The position numbers were made by a program, and so were the translations under genes. Below are positions 7,290-15,021 of a stretch of 15,191 bases of DNA, in pieces. The notes beneath the pieces are model-generated. The model searched no databases, was not told the origin of the DNA, and saw only the letters and a program-made list of their open reading frames with translations. Where the stretch lies: positions 1 to 15,191 of the forward strand of contig JAURLY010000132.1 of the NCBI GenBank assembly GCA_030830945.1. Direction: 5' to 3'. Origin of the DNA: Gammaproteobacteria bacterium (GTDB lineage: Bacteria; Pseudomonadota; Gammaproteobacteria; Pseudomonadales; GM7GCV1). The stretch's first letter is position 1, and the number at the start of each line of letters is the position of its first letter.

Positions 7290-8702
7290 ATGAAGCAAAA
7301 GCTCTTCCTTGGAATCAGCACACAACTAAAAATGACGCCGCAACTGCAGCAGGCGATCAAGTTGCTGCAGCTTTCCACGCTTGAATTACAACAGGAAATC
7401 CAGGAAAACCTATATACCAACCCTCTATTGGAAATTGATGAAGAAGCTAACTCACATGCTGGCGAAGACATTCAAACCGCAAGTGAAAAATCCGAAATGC
7501 CCGAGGACATTGGGGAAGCGCTGGATACTGAATATTTCTCCATGCGCAAAACCGGGAGCTCCGTTTCGAATGAGGAATTTACCCATATCGAGCAAGTATC
7601 CGGGCAAGGCTTACATGACTATCTCAGTTGGCAGCTCCGACTTTCTCATATCTCGGAACGTGATCTAACGATTGGCGAAGCCATCATTGATTCAATTGAC
7701 AACGACGGCTTACTTCAAGCGAGTATAGAAGAATTAATTTCGGCAGCTGCGTTAGAAGATCCCGCTGAAGCAGATGAAATTGAAGCCATCCTGAATCGAA
7801 TCCAGCATTTTGATCCTCCGGGCGTCGGCGCAAGGGATCTTCGAGAATGCTTGCTGATCCAGCTAAAGCTGCTTGGCACTGACCCCGGGTATTCCGATGA
7901 CAGCACGCTGGAAACCGCCATTAAGATAGTTGATAAATTTCTGCCGCTGGTCTCGCAAGGCGATCTAACCATGCTGATAAAGCAATCCAGATGCAGCAAA
8001 GAAAACATCATGCAAGCGCTGGATTTACTTAAAAGCCTAAACCCAAGACCAGGATCGCAGTATTCAGATACTGCTGCGGATTACATCATTCCCGATGTAT
8101 TGGTACACAAGATCAAAGGTCAGTGGGCTGTCTCTTTAAACCCTGAGACCCTGCCAAAAATAAAGCTTACCGAGCAATACACTGAGTTTGTGAGCCATAC
8201 TTCAGATAAAGACCAACAGTATTTAAAAGGCAAATACCAGGAAGCCAGATGGTTTCTGCGCAGCCTGGAAAGCAGACACGACACCCTTCTTAAAGTGGCC
8301 AAGTCTATTGTGTCGAATCAAATGGAATTCTTCGAGAAAGGGCCAGAGCATATGCGGCCACTCGTATTGCGGGATCTGGCCGAAGAATTGGGTTTTCACG
8401 AATCGACCATTTCCCGGGCAACTAATCAAAAGTATCTAAGCTGCCCTACCGGTGTATATGAGCTGAAATACTTTTTCTCAAGCCAGGTCTCGACCACGTC
8501 TGGCGGAGAGGCCTCTTCCACAGCGATTAAGGCTCTTATTCAAAAACTTGTTCGTGAAGAGAACCCTCAAAAACCATACAGTGACAGTAAACTGGCCTCA
8601 ATGCTAAAAGAAGAAGGTATCGTTGTCGCTCGCCGAACCGTAGCGAAATACCGTGAAATGCAAGGTATTGAGTCCTCCAGCGCACGCAAAAGAATCAACT
8701 AA
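7290..8702 (+). CDS. rpoN: RNA polymerase sigma-54 factor
   Basis: RpoN directs polymerase to -24/-12 promoters and needs an AAA+ activator to melt DNA; it controls nitrogen assimilation, motility and other functions. The 470-residue protein has Region I at the N-terminus (MTPQLQQAIKLLQLSTLELQ, about 15-34) needed for activator response, then an acidic Region II (about 50-80), the core-binding domain (about 105-310), a helix-turn-helix with LAEELGFHESTISRATNQKY at about 363-382, and the RpoN box ARRTVAKYRE at 447-456 that reads the -24 element. All parts are intact and the length is near the E. coli 477. I chose the ATG at 7290, giving the family-standard MKQKL opening, over the TTG one codon earlier. 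The ribosome site is poor. Its position between lptB and hpf is conserved widely in Gammaproteobacteria. Confidence 0.98.
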   Translation: MKQKLFLGISTQLKMTPQLQQAIKLLQLSTLELQQEIQENLYTNPLLEIDEEANSHAGEDIQTASEKSEMPEDIGEALDTEYFSMRKTGSSVSNEEFTHIEQVSGQGLHDYLSWQLRLSHISERDLTIGEAIIDSIDNDGLLQASIEELISAAALEDPAEADEIEAILNRIQHFDPPGVGARDLRECLLIQLKLLGTDPGYSDDSTLETAIKIVDKFLPLVSQGDLTMLIKQSRCSKENIMQALDLLKSLNPRPGSQYSDTAADYIIPDVLVHKIKGQWAVSLNPETLPKIKLTEQYTEFVSHTSDKDQQYLKGKYQEARWFLRSLESRHDTLLKVAKSIVSNQMEFFEKGPEHMRPLVLRDLAEELGFHESTISRATNQKYLSCPTGVYELKYFFSSQVSTTSGGEASSTAIKALIQKLVREENPQKPYSDSKLASMLKEEGIVVARRTVAKYREMQGIESSSARKRIN

Positions 8703-8728
8703 TTCAATCAATTCGTTACATCGGGCCC

Positions 8729-8747
8729 AAGCCAGTTAAATTGGCTT
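8729..8747 (+). repeat. Inverted repeat (hairpin 1) between rpoN and hpf
   Basis: AAGCCA (8729-8734) and TGGCTT (8742-8747) can pair as a 6-bp stem with a 7-base loop. It lies 27 bases after the rpoN stop. There is no run of T after it, so it is not a standard intrinsic terminator; it could protect the 3' end of an rpoN transcript or be a processing site. Confidence 0.4.
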
Positions 8748-8774
8748 AGGAAATTTCAAATCTTGTGCTAACCT

Positions 8775-8795
8775 GAGATCCCATAACGGGATTTC
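8775..8795 (+). repeat. Inverted repeat (hairpin 2) upstream of the hpf ribosome site
   Basis: GAGATCCC (8775-8782) pairs with GGGATTTC (8788-8795) through 8 bp including one G-U, around the 5-base loop ATAAC. It ends 11 bases before the strong AAGGAG (8807-8812) of hpf. No T-run follows, so it looks more like a leader structure than a terminator. Whether it affects hpf translation or mRNA stability is inference. Confidence 0.45.
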
Positions 8796-8818
8796 CTCAA
8801 CATTGAAAGGAGTTAGAT

Positions 8819-9106
8819 ATGCAGCTCACTATCAGTGGACATCATATCGATGTCACCGAAGCGCTAAGAGAGTACGTTACCAATAAAATTTCCCGCCTTG
8901 AAAAACACCATGACCGAATCACGAATACCCACGTGATCCTCACGGTCAAAAAACTCCAACAAAAAGCTGAAGCTACATTACATATATCAGGTGCTGATTT
9001 ATATGCGGATTCTGAATCCGAAGATTTGTACGCAGCCATTGATTCACTGACCGATAAACTTGATCGTCAACTTATCAAACACAAAGAGAAACATCGAAAC
9101 CACTAA
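8819..9106 (+). CDS. hpf: Ribosome hibernation promoting factor, short form
   Basis: HPF binds the 30S decoding region and helps convert 70S ribosomes to inactive 100S dimers when growth stops. The product is 95 residues, identical in length to E. coli HPF, and opens MQLTISGHHIDVTEALREYV, nearly the E. coli pattern. The C-terminal part, ESEDLYAAIDSLTDKLDRQL followed by IKHKEKH, matches the basic helix that contacts 16S rRNA. It is the short form, with no C-terminal dimerisation domain, so dimer formation would need RMF if the mechanism is as in E. coli. It has the best ribosome site in the window (AAGGAG, 6 bases from the ATG), unlike its neighbours, suggesting high expression under some condition. 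Its stop overlaps the ptsN start (TAATG). Confidence 0.97.
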   Translation: MQLTISGHHIDVTEALREYVTNKISRLEKHHDRITNTHVILTVKKLQQKAEATLHISGADLYADSESEDLYAAIDSLTDKLDRQLIKHKEKHRNH

Positions 9107-9558
9107 TGCAACTCTCAGAGTTATTTTCTCCTGCTCTCAGTTTTACCAAGCTTGAGGGCAGGAGCAAGAAACGGTTGTTTGAAACCGTTGCCAAAAAAAT
9201 CTCCGAAAACAACCCCTCCCTCGACTCCGATAAGATCTTTGAATCATTATTAGAGCGCGAACGGCTGGGCTCAACTGGACTAGGGGACGGCGTCGCTGTG
9301 CCCCACTGCCGACTGGAAGGACTTGAAAAAGAGGCGTTGGGTGCACTCGTGCAACTAAACGAGCCCATTGATTTCGATTCTCCCGACCGAAAGCCGGTAG
9401 ACATACTGGCTTTTTTGCTCGTCTCCCCAGAAACTTCACAAGGACATTTGGATGCCTTGGCTGCCATCGCGGCCAAATTATCCGAAGAAAACTGTCGTCA
9501 AAAATTACGCTCAGCTGAATCGCCCGGGGACCTAGTAGACTTGATGCTAACCAGCTAG
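9106..9558 (+). CDS. ptsN: PTS IIA-like nitrogen-regulatory protein (EIIA-Ntr)
   Basis: PtsN is the terminal phosphate acceptor of the nitrogen PTS (PtsP to PtsO to PtsN). It does not transport sugar; it regulates potassium uptake, nitrogen and envelope functions by its phosphorylation state. The 150-residue product is a single PTS EIIA type-2 domain. The phosphorylated residue is H67 in GLGDGVAVPHCRL, equivalent to E. coli His73. Other family text includes RERLGSTGLG (52-61), FDSPDRKPVDILAFLLVSPE and GHLDALAAIAAKL. It is about 13 residues shorter than the E. coli protein, with trimming at both ends. The ATG overlaps the hpf stop by one base, so translation is likely coupled. rapZ follows after 9 bases. 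Confidence 0.97.
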   Translation: MQLSELFSPALSFTKLEGRSKKRLFETVAKKISENNPSLDSDKIFESLLERERLGSTGLGDGVAVPHCRLEGLEKEALGALVQLNEPIDFDSPDRKPVDILAFLLVSPETSQGHLDALAAIAAKLSEENCRQKLRSAESPGDLVDLMLTS

Positions 9559-9567
9559 ACCTAAGCC

Positions 9568-10428
9568 ATGAGTGAAATACAGCTAATTCTGATAAGCGGC
9601 CGTTCCGGCTCAGGCAAAAGTGCCGCCTTGAACGCGCTGGAAGATGCCGGATTTTGCTGTATCGATAACCTCCCCGCAGCTTTTTTACCAGAGCTAATAG
9701 AGCGACAAAACAGCATGGAGAATGGCAAAAGTATTGCCGTTTCCATCGATGTAAGAACACCTTCAACGGATCTCAAGCGACTGCCTGATTTCCTGCGCAG
9801 CTTTGGCGACAAACTGCAAAGTTGCAAAATTCTGTTTTTGGACGCTTCTACTGATATTTTGGTCAAGCGATTTAATGAAACCCGGCGAAAACACCCGCTA
9901 ACTGACAGCAACACCACTTTGGCCGAAGCATTATTGCGAGAGTCAGAACTACTCACCGAAATCGCTGAAGTATCAGACCTCACAATCAACACTGATCAGT
10001 TGTCACCATACGACCTGCAAGATATTTTACGCAGGCAGCTGGGCGTTGACTCAACCGGTGATAGACAATTGATCATTACCTCGTTTGGGTATAAATATGG
10101 CGTCCCCACTTCGGCAGACTATGTCTTTGATGTTCGCTGTCTTCCCAACCCTCATTGGATACCTGATTTAAGGATGCTCACTGGTCTGGATCGAGATGTT
10201 GCCTCTTATCTGGAGGGGCAGGAGCAGGTGGCAGAGATGCAAGAGAGTATCCAGAACTTTTTGGAAAAATGGGTGCCCGAAATCTTTGCAGGTAGTCGTA
10301 GCTATCTTACCGTAGCCATTGGTTGTACCGGCGGAAAACATCGCTCTGTTTATTTATCCGAGCAATTGGGAAAACATTTTCGGACACGGTTCGAGAATGT
10401 TCAGATTCGTCATAGGGAGTTGACATGA
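9568..10428 (+). CDS. rapZ: RapZ, RNase adapter / GlcN6P-sensing P-loop protein
   Basis: RapZ in E. coli binds glucosamine-6-phosphate and the sRNAs GlmY/GlmZ and guides RNase E, thereby setting GlmS levels for cell-wall precursor supply. The 286-residue product is the expected size (284). It has Walker A GRSGSGKS (11-18), then the P-loop domain to about 160 including ETRRKHPL (104-111). The C-terminal domain carries SFGYKYGVP (172-180), DVRCLPNPHW with H196, and GCTGGKHRSV (252-261), the most conserved part of the family. The GlmY/GlmZ sRNAs are known mainly from enteric bacteria, so the RNA targets in this organism are unknown. Start is the ATG at 9568 with no strong ribosome site; the stop shares ATGA with ptsO. 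Confidence 0.97.
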   Translation: MSEIQLILISGRSGSGKSAALNALEDAGFCCIDNLPAAFLPELIERQNSMENGKSIAVSIDVRTPSTDLKRLPDFLRSFGDKLQSCKILFLDASTDILVKRFNETRRKHPLTDSNTTLAEALLRESELLTEIAEVSDLTINTDQLSPYDLQDILRRQLGVDSTGDRQLIITSFGYKYGVPTSADYVFDVRCLPNPHWIPDLRMLTGLDRDVASYLEGQEQVAEMQESIQNFLEKWVPEIFAGSRSYLTVAIGCTGGKHRSVYLSEQLGKHFRTRFENVQIRHRELT

Positions 10429-10697
10429 TCGAAACAAAAATAAAGGTGGTAAATAAACTTGGACTCCATGCCCGTGCCTCATCCAAGCTGGCACAGCTAG
10501 CTGGGCGCTATGCCAGCGATATAAGACTGGGCAAGGAAGATGAGGCCCTTGTCGATGCAAAAAGTATCATGGGATTAATGTTGTTGGCAGCAGGTATTGG
10601 TTCTTCCCTTATTTTGCGCGTGGAAGGCAAGGACGAAGAGGAAGCCGTGGCAGCTATTTCAAAACTCTTTGCCGATAAGTTTGATGAAGGCGCGTAA
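10425..10697 (+). CDS. ptsO: HPr-like phosphocarrier protein NPr
   Basis: PtsO (NPr) carries phosphate from PtsP to PtsN in the nitrogen PTS. The 90-residue product is a whole HPr domain. The phosphorylated histidine is H15 in KLGLHARASSKLAQLA, and the second conserved patch, DAKSIMGLMLLAAG, includes S47, the position of the HPr Ser-46 region. The E. coli npr gene sits at the same place after rapZ. Its ATG overlaps the rapZ stop (ATGA). It is the last gene of the plus-strand string; its stop is only 5 bases from the stop of the convergent gspB. The upstream kinase gene ptsP is not in the window. Confidence 0.97.
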   Translation: MIETKIKVVNKLGLHARASSKLAQLAGRYASDIRLGKEDEALVDAKSIMGLMLLAAGIGSSLILRVEGKDEEEAVAAISKLFADKFDEGA

Positions 10698-10702
10698 CCT
10701 TA

Positions 10703-11332
10703 TTAATTTCTCATATTGATGCGTATTTCTTGCTCTCCGTCGCTGAGTACCAATTCATCTTCCAGAATCTGCTCAATTCGATAACCACTTATCGTCTCCC
10801 CTTCTCGATAGGTCGACGAATTGGCAAAAACACGACTCAATCTTGAGTTCCCAGGAAAATAAAGATGGCCACTAAAGTTGGGCATAACTGACTGATTGTC
10901 CAACTCATCTTGATCTGATGACACATCTTGAATTGAAAAAGCTTTCTCCATCTCTCCTTGCTGGTTATTCACTTCTTGCTGCCCAAGAGTTGCCGAAGCA
11001 ATAGTCGCCTCCGACGGATACGGTTTGCTTCCCGTGGGCATTTCGGCTACCCCTGCCCGAGCTTCCGTTTGCCCTCCTTCTATCGCCTCACTTTCTACAG
11101 CAGCCACTGGCGCGGCAGGTGGAACAGCCTCAAGAACCCGAAAAGCAACAAATCCAAACACAATCAGCACCAGAACCATTCCAAATCCAACTAACCCAAT
11201 TAGCCAACGGCTGGCGTTATCAGCAGGGGCTGGGTCGTTCCAGAAATCCTGATCCCAGTCAGAAATTTTTACATCGCTCTCACGACGACGCTCTTGATCA
11301 GCTTTCTTTAAGGCACCAAGAATGTAAGACAT
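10703..11332 (-). CDS. gspB: Type II secretion protein GspB
   Basis: GspB (ExeB/OutB type) is an inner-membrane protein that, with GspA, helps the secretin pass and assemble in the peptidoglycan. The 209-residue product opens MSYILGALKKADQERRRESD, the family hallmark. One membrane helix follows at about 44-66, then a variable acidic, Gln/Glu-rich periplasmic linker, and a conserved C-terminal domain with the LYFPGNSRLSRVFANSSTYR block and SGYRIEQILEDELVLSDGEQ (about 157-206). Two ATG codons are adjacent; I chose the second (11332) because it lies 6 bases after GGAG, against 3 for the first (11335), and gives the family opening. It follows the gspA stop directly, so translation is probably coupled. 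Confidence 0.88.
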   Translation of the reverse strand: MSYILGALKKADQERRRESDVKISDWDQDFWNDPAPADNASRWLIGLVGFGMVLVLIVFGFVAFRVLEAVPPAAPVAAVESEAIEGGQTEARAGVAEMPTGSKPYPSEATIASATLGQQEVNNQQGEMEKAFSIQDVSSDQDELDNQSVMPNFSGHLYFPGNSRLSRVFANSSTYREGETISGYRIEQILEDELVLSDGEQEIRINMRN

Positions 11333-11335
11333 CAT

Positions 11336-13039
11336 TCACTCCTGAGCCAGAGGGCCAGTTTCATTTTCACGAAGTGCCAATACGGGCAAATCCTCTGTTT
11401 GCTCCATCAGGCGAAGAAGCGTCCTCGGCCCCAATAAACCATCCGGTTTTAACCCTTGACCTGCTTGAAACTCAGCAACGTGATCGGCAATTAGTGCCGA
11501 ATACACACCACCGTTATAGATATACTCATACCCATCCAGAACATCAACCAGCTTCTGCTGCACCCAGGAAACCAATTCCGGGTTACGGGCCCCCGGAGCA
11601 ACCAACCCCTGATAACCTTCGAGCGCTGGCCAGAGATATAAAAACTCCGCGTTCCACTGCCTTTCAAAGGTCTCCGGTGAAATACGTCGTGAATCCCGGG
11701 AATTGCTAATTAACAATTCAGAGTTGCGGAGCTCGTAAAGTAGATAGAGATACTGACTGTCCTCTGTAGGTGTTAATCGCAATAATCCGGGGCGATTAAT
11801 TTCAAATAATTCTGTCATTTGTAAATCGCTATCCCGCTGGCAGGACAATCCATTTTGCCTGGCAACTTCACACAATTCGTCCTGATCCGTGGCCAGTGCT
11901 TCCACTCCCCAAATTTCCAATAATTGCTCGTAGGCATTCAGTCCAGAAAGCATCCCCGGCTCACTTGATGTAGAGAGCACATCAGCTTCGACCATATCTG
12001 GCTCTTCTGTTGCAGGCTCTAAAATAGAACCTCTCTCGTCAACCACCTCAGGGACATCAACATTATTCGCTGCACTTTCAGACTCGATGACGATTGGGCT
12101 TTCCTGCATCACCGGTGCCGTTTTCGTCGTCGGACGTTGACCCACAAATAAATACATAGCGATAACAGCGAAGGCAACCAGGGCAGTCATCGCAATAATT
12201 GGGGACTTTTTCCCGGGCATCGGAGCAACAGGGCTCTTGCCAAAAACTTCATGGCTGGCCGCCTTTACAATCGGGGCTGAAATCTGCTTTTTATTGGTTG
12301 CATAGGCGCCTAGCAAAGCACGCTCAGCGAGCAAATTAACAACCCGCGGCACACCATCAGAAAGTTGATGAATTGATCGAATTGACCCCGCGTCAAAAAG
12401 TGTTCTATTACATCCGGCTCGGCGTAAACGGTGGGAAAGATAATGAGCGGTCTCCTGGCGATCCAGGGGTTCTAAATGAAACCGCGACACAACCCTCTGG
12501 TTAAGCTGGCGCAATTCATTTCGGGCTATCAGGTCGAGCAGCTCCGGCTGCCCGACCAGAAGAATATGCATAAGCTTGGCTGTATTGGTCTCGAGATTAG
12601 TCAACAGGCGCAGCATTTCCAGAACATCCGGATCAAGATTCTGGGCTTCTTCAATGACAACCAGTGTTTTCTTGCCCTCGCCATAGGCCTTCAATAAATC
12701 GCGATTAATTAAATCTGTCAGCGCTTTAATCGAATCATCATGGGAATACTGCAGGCTAAGTTCAGAGCAAATACTGGCAAGCACATCACGGCTATTGAGC
12801 TTGGCATTGAGAATATAGGCCACACGAATATTGCCGGGCAGCTGCTCCAACAGTAGCCGCGTCAATGTCGTTTTACCCGTGCCAACTTCGCCCGTAAGCA
12901 AAATAAAACCACCCTCGCGATCAAGGCCATATTTCAGGTGGGCAAGCGCCTGACGGTGCTGAGGGCTGGGGTAAAGAAAAGCAGGGTCAGGCGAAATCGT
13001 AAATGGATCCCGCTCAAGCCCAAAATAGTCGAGGTACAT
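11336..13039 (-). CDS. gspA: ExeA-type ATPase GspA with C-terminal peptidoglycan-binding domain
   Basis: GspA uses ATP binding and contact with peptidoglycan to help place the type II secretin in the outer membrane. The 567-residue product has an AAA ATPase domain (about 1-270): opening YFGLERDPFTISPDPAFLY, Walker A GEVGTGKTT (50-58), Walker B TLVVIEEAQ (125-133) and the downstream GQPEL and RVVSRF motifs. A single membrane helix at about 280-299 is followed by an acidic linker (about 310-360). Then comes a periplasmic region (about 368-475) seen in ExeA-like proteins, with C390 and C400 that could pair. A peptidoglycan-binding domain lies at about 485-547 (SWVQQKL, VAEFQAGQGLKPDGLLGPRT). It lies 24 bases after gspD and directly before gspB. 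The ribosome site is weak (see the small leader frame in findings). Confidence 0.92.
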   Translation of the reverse strand: MYLDYFGLERDPFTISPDPAFLYPSPQHRQALAHLKYGLDREGGFILLTGEVGTGKTTLTRLLLEQLPGNIRVAYILNAKLNSRDVLASICSELSLQYSHDDSIKALTDLINRDLLKAYGEGKKTLVVIEEAQNLDPDVLEMLRLLTNLETNTAKLMHILLVGQPELLDLIARNELRQLNQRVVSRFHLEPLDRQETAHYLSHRLRRAGCNRTLFDAGSIRSIHQLSDGVPRVVNLLAERALLGAYATNKKQISAPIVKAASHEVFGKSPVAPMPGKKSPIIAMTALVAFAVIAMYLFVGQRPTTKTAPVMQESPIVIESESAANNVDVPEVVDERGSILEPATEEPDMVEADVLSTSSEPGMLSGLNAYEQLLEIWGVEALATDQDELCEVARQNGLSCQRDSDLQMTELFEINRPGLLRLTPTEDSQYLYLLYELRNSELLISNSRDSRRISPETFERQWNAEFLYLWPALEGYQGLVAPGARNPELVSWVQQKLVDVLDGYEYIYNGGVYSALIADHVAEFQAGQGLKPDGLLGPRTLLRLMEQTEDLPVLALRENETGPLAQE

Positions 13040-13063
13040 TAGTTGCGCACCCAGTTCATTGGC

Positions 13064-15007
13064 CTAGTTATCCTCGGGGACAACTGTTCCTTGCGATTCT
13101 TCCTGATTACCGGCTTCGAACTGCTCCAACACAGTATTAGACGTCTCACCCAATGTTTGTCCATTACCCATGTCGTAATTACGCAAGTAATCAAATCGAC
13201 GGTTGGTCGTTGCCGTGGACTGTGCCGGTGAGCGCAAAATAGTCGGCCGAATGAACATCATCAATACTCGCTGATCATCGTTATTGTTTCGATTGCGAAA
13301 TAATCCGCCCAGGATAGGAAGATCACCCAGCACGGGGACCTTGCGATCAGTTCTGCCAAAGTTGTCATCCATTAGCCCGCCAAGGATTAATAGCTGACCA
13401 TCACCCACCATCACATTGGTTGTAATTGTTCGTTTATTGGTGACCGTATCGGCTGTTCCCAGCGAAGTTGCCGTACCAGCAATACTCGAAGACTCCTGTT
13501 CTATTTCCAGACGTACTGCATCTCCTTCATTAATTTGGGGAATTACTTTCAATTTAACCCCCACTTCCTCGCGCTCAATTGTTTGAAACGGATTGCTGGA
13601 ACTATTATTAGAGTTCGTATAACTACCAGTAATGAAAGGTACTTCTTGTCCCACAGTCAGCTCAGCTTCCGAATTATCCAGCGTAACGACCGATGGCGAA
13701 GACAGGATCGTAGTTCGGGAGTCAGTTCGCAGCGCATCAACTATGACCCCAAAAGCTTCGCCATTGTCTTGGTCAAAATCACCGGCAGACAAATAGACGC
13801 CTGTATTTAAATTGATATTAGACAGCTCGCTATCTGTCACATCTCCGTCTGCTGCTACACCAATCAGTGTGGGAATAAGGTTGTCAAAATTAGTCAGGAT
13901 GCCACCTGTATAGCGGCTGGCGCCCGCTAACTGCACATTTAACCGATTGGCTTGTTCCTGTGAAACTTCAGCAATAACCGCTTCAATCAATACCTGTGAG
14001 CGGGGACGATCCAACTTGCGAACCACATCCCGGATCTGGTCAATCACCGAGGCCGGAGCGGCAATGACCAAGGCGTTGTTATCAACTTCTGCCTCAATTC
14101 GATAGCCTGATCGACTGCCTCCTTCGGCGCCGCCACCGCCCTCTCCGGCAATCGCCAGAAACGTCTCGGATTCCAGCATGCCATCCAGTATCGGCTTGAT
14201 TTCTTCCGCTTTGGAATAATTGAGATACAAAACCTCGACGCCGCCATTGGAATCAGTCGGAACATCCAGGGACTTAAGCATTTCCCTAAAGGCTGCTCGA
14301 CCTGTACGTGGCCCACCAACAATGATGCGGTTATTAAATGAATCTTCCACGATACTCAAATTTTGCTGTTGCAAATTTTGCATCTGCGAGGCGATATGCA
14401 ATGCCTCGGCCGCTGAAATATGTCTTAGATTAATCACATCAATCGCCGACTGTTCTGGCACGTCAATTTCTGCCAAAACTCGCTCCAGCTGAGCGATTTG
14501 AGAGACGGTATCCGTAGCGACCAGGTTGTTTCCTGCGTCATATGCCTGCAATAGGGAACCACGGCTCATCATCGGCTTGAGGACAGGTAACAGCTCATTC
14601 GCTCGAACATGATTTACACGAATCACTTTGGTTTGTAACTCGCTGCCCATGACCCCAGAAGGGATCTGGAAACTTTGTGCAAAAGGAACAACCCGAATAA
14701 CAGCACCATCATAAACCGCCTGAAAGCCTTGCACCTGCAAAGCAGAAAGCACCGCCTCGTAAAGCAATTCAGACTCAATTGGCTCGGGAGAAATAATAGT
14801 GATCTCTCCCCGAACTCGTGGATCCAGCACAAAGGACTTTCCGGTTATTTCAGCGACGGCTTCAATAACACTTCGAATATCTGCTTCGCGGAAATTAATG
14901 CTTACTGTTTCCGCCTTTAGAACGGCAGACACAAATAGCCCAGTGACTAGAAACATCACACCCAGCGGACGAACAACCGACTTTAAACCCACGATTTTTG
15001 CCACCAT
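13064..15007 (-). CDS. gspD: Type II secretion system secretin GspD
   Basis: GspD forms the outer-membrane channel through which folded proteins leave the cell. The 647-residue product has a signal peptide (K4, K9, R13, hydrophobic core, cut near A32). The N0 domain (about 33-110) starts VSINFREADIRSVIEAVAEI; N1, N2 and N3 follow at about 124-185, 188-253 and 257-335, N3 holding a glycine-rich loop (288-297). The secretin beta-barrel domain is about 340-595, with the gate segment VGQEVPFITGSYTNSNN (452-468), EEVGVKLKVIPQI and VPVLGDLPILGGLFRNR (557-573). The last 50 or so residues are polar and may reach a pilotin, which is not identified here. Start ATG 15007 has GAGG only 2 bases away; the next codon, GTG (15004), has better spacing. 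gspC precedes it by 14 bases. Confidence 0.97.
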   Translation of the reverse strand: MVAKIVGLKSVVRPLGVMFLVTGLFVSAVLKAETVSINFREADIRSVIEAVAEITGKSFVLDPRVRGEITIISPEPIESELLYEAVLSALQVQGFQAVYDGAVIRVVPFAQSFQIPSGVMGSELQTKVIRVNHVRANELLPVLKPMMSRGSLLQAYDAGNNLVATDTVSQIAQLERVLAEIDVPEQSAIDVINLRHISAAEALHIASQMQNLQQQNLSIVEDSFNNRIIVGGPRTGRAAFREMLKSLDVPTDSNGGVEVLYLNYSKAEEIKPILDGMLESETFLAIAGEGGGGAEGGSRSGYRIEAEVDNNALVIAAPASVIDQIRDVVRKLDRPRSQVLIEAVIAEVSQEQANRLNVQLAGASRYTGGILTNFDNLIPTLIGVAADGDVTDSELSNINLNTGVYLSAGDFDQDNGEAFGVIVDALRTDSRTTILSSPSVVTLDNSEAELTVGQEVPFITGSYTNSNNSSSNPFQTIEREEVGVKLKVIPQINEGDAVRLEIEQESSSIAGTATSLGTADTVTNKRTITTNVMVGDGQLLILGGLMDDNFGRTDRKVPVLGDLPILGGLFRNRNNNDDQRVLMMFIRPTILRSPAQSTATTNRRFDYLRNYDMGNGQTLGETSNTVLEQFEAGNQEESQGTVVPEDN

Positions 15008-15021
15008 AACCTCATTGAATC

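Noticed and set aside
9143..9992. Long minus-strand open frames across ptsN and rapZ (up to 207 codons)
   Set aside because: Rich in Arg, Ser, Leu and Pro typical of antisense frames, and both opposite genes are intact with catalytic residues.
7290..10697. rpoN-hpf-ptsN-rapZ-ptsO linkage as a new system
   Set aside because: This gene order is long known and widely conserved in Gammaproteobacteria.
11119..11709. 196-codon plus-strand open frame over the gspA-gspB junction
   Set aside because: Low-complexity composition (Pro, His, Gln, Arg) and lies opposite two recognisable genes; no start signal.
14111..14145. Glycine-rich stretch in GspD (288-297) as an insertion
   Set aside because: N3 domains of GspD secretins commonly carry a flexible Gly/Ser loop of this kind.
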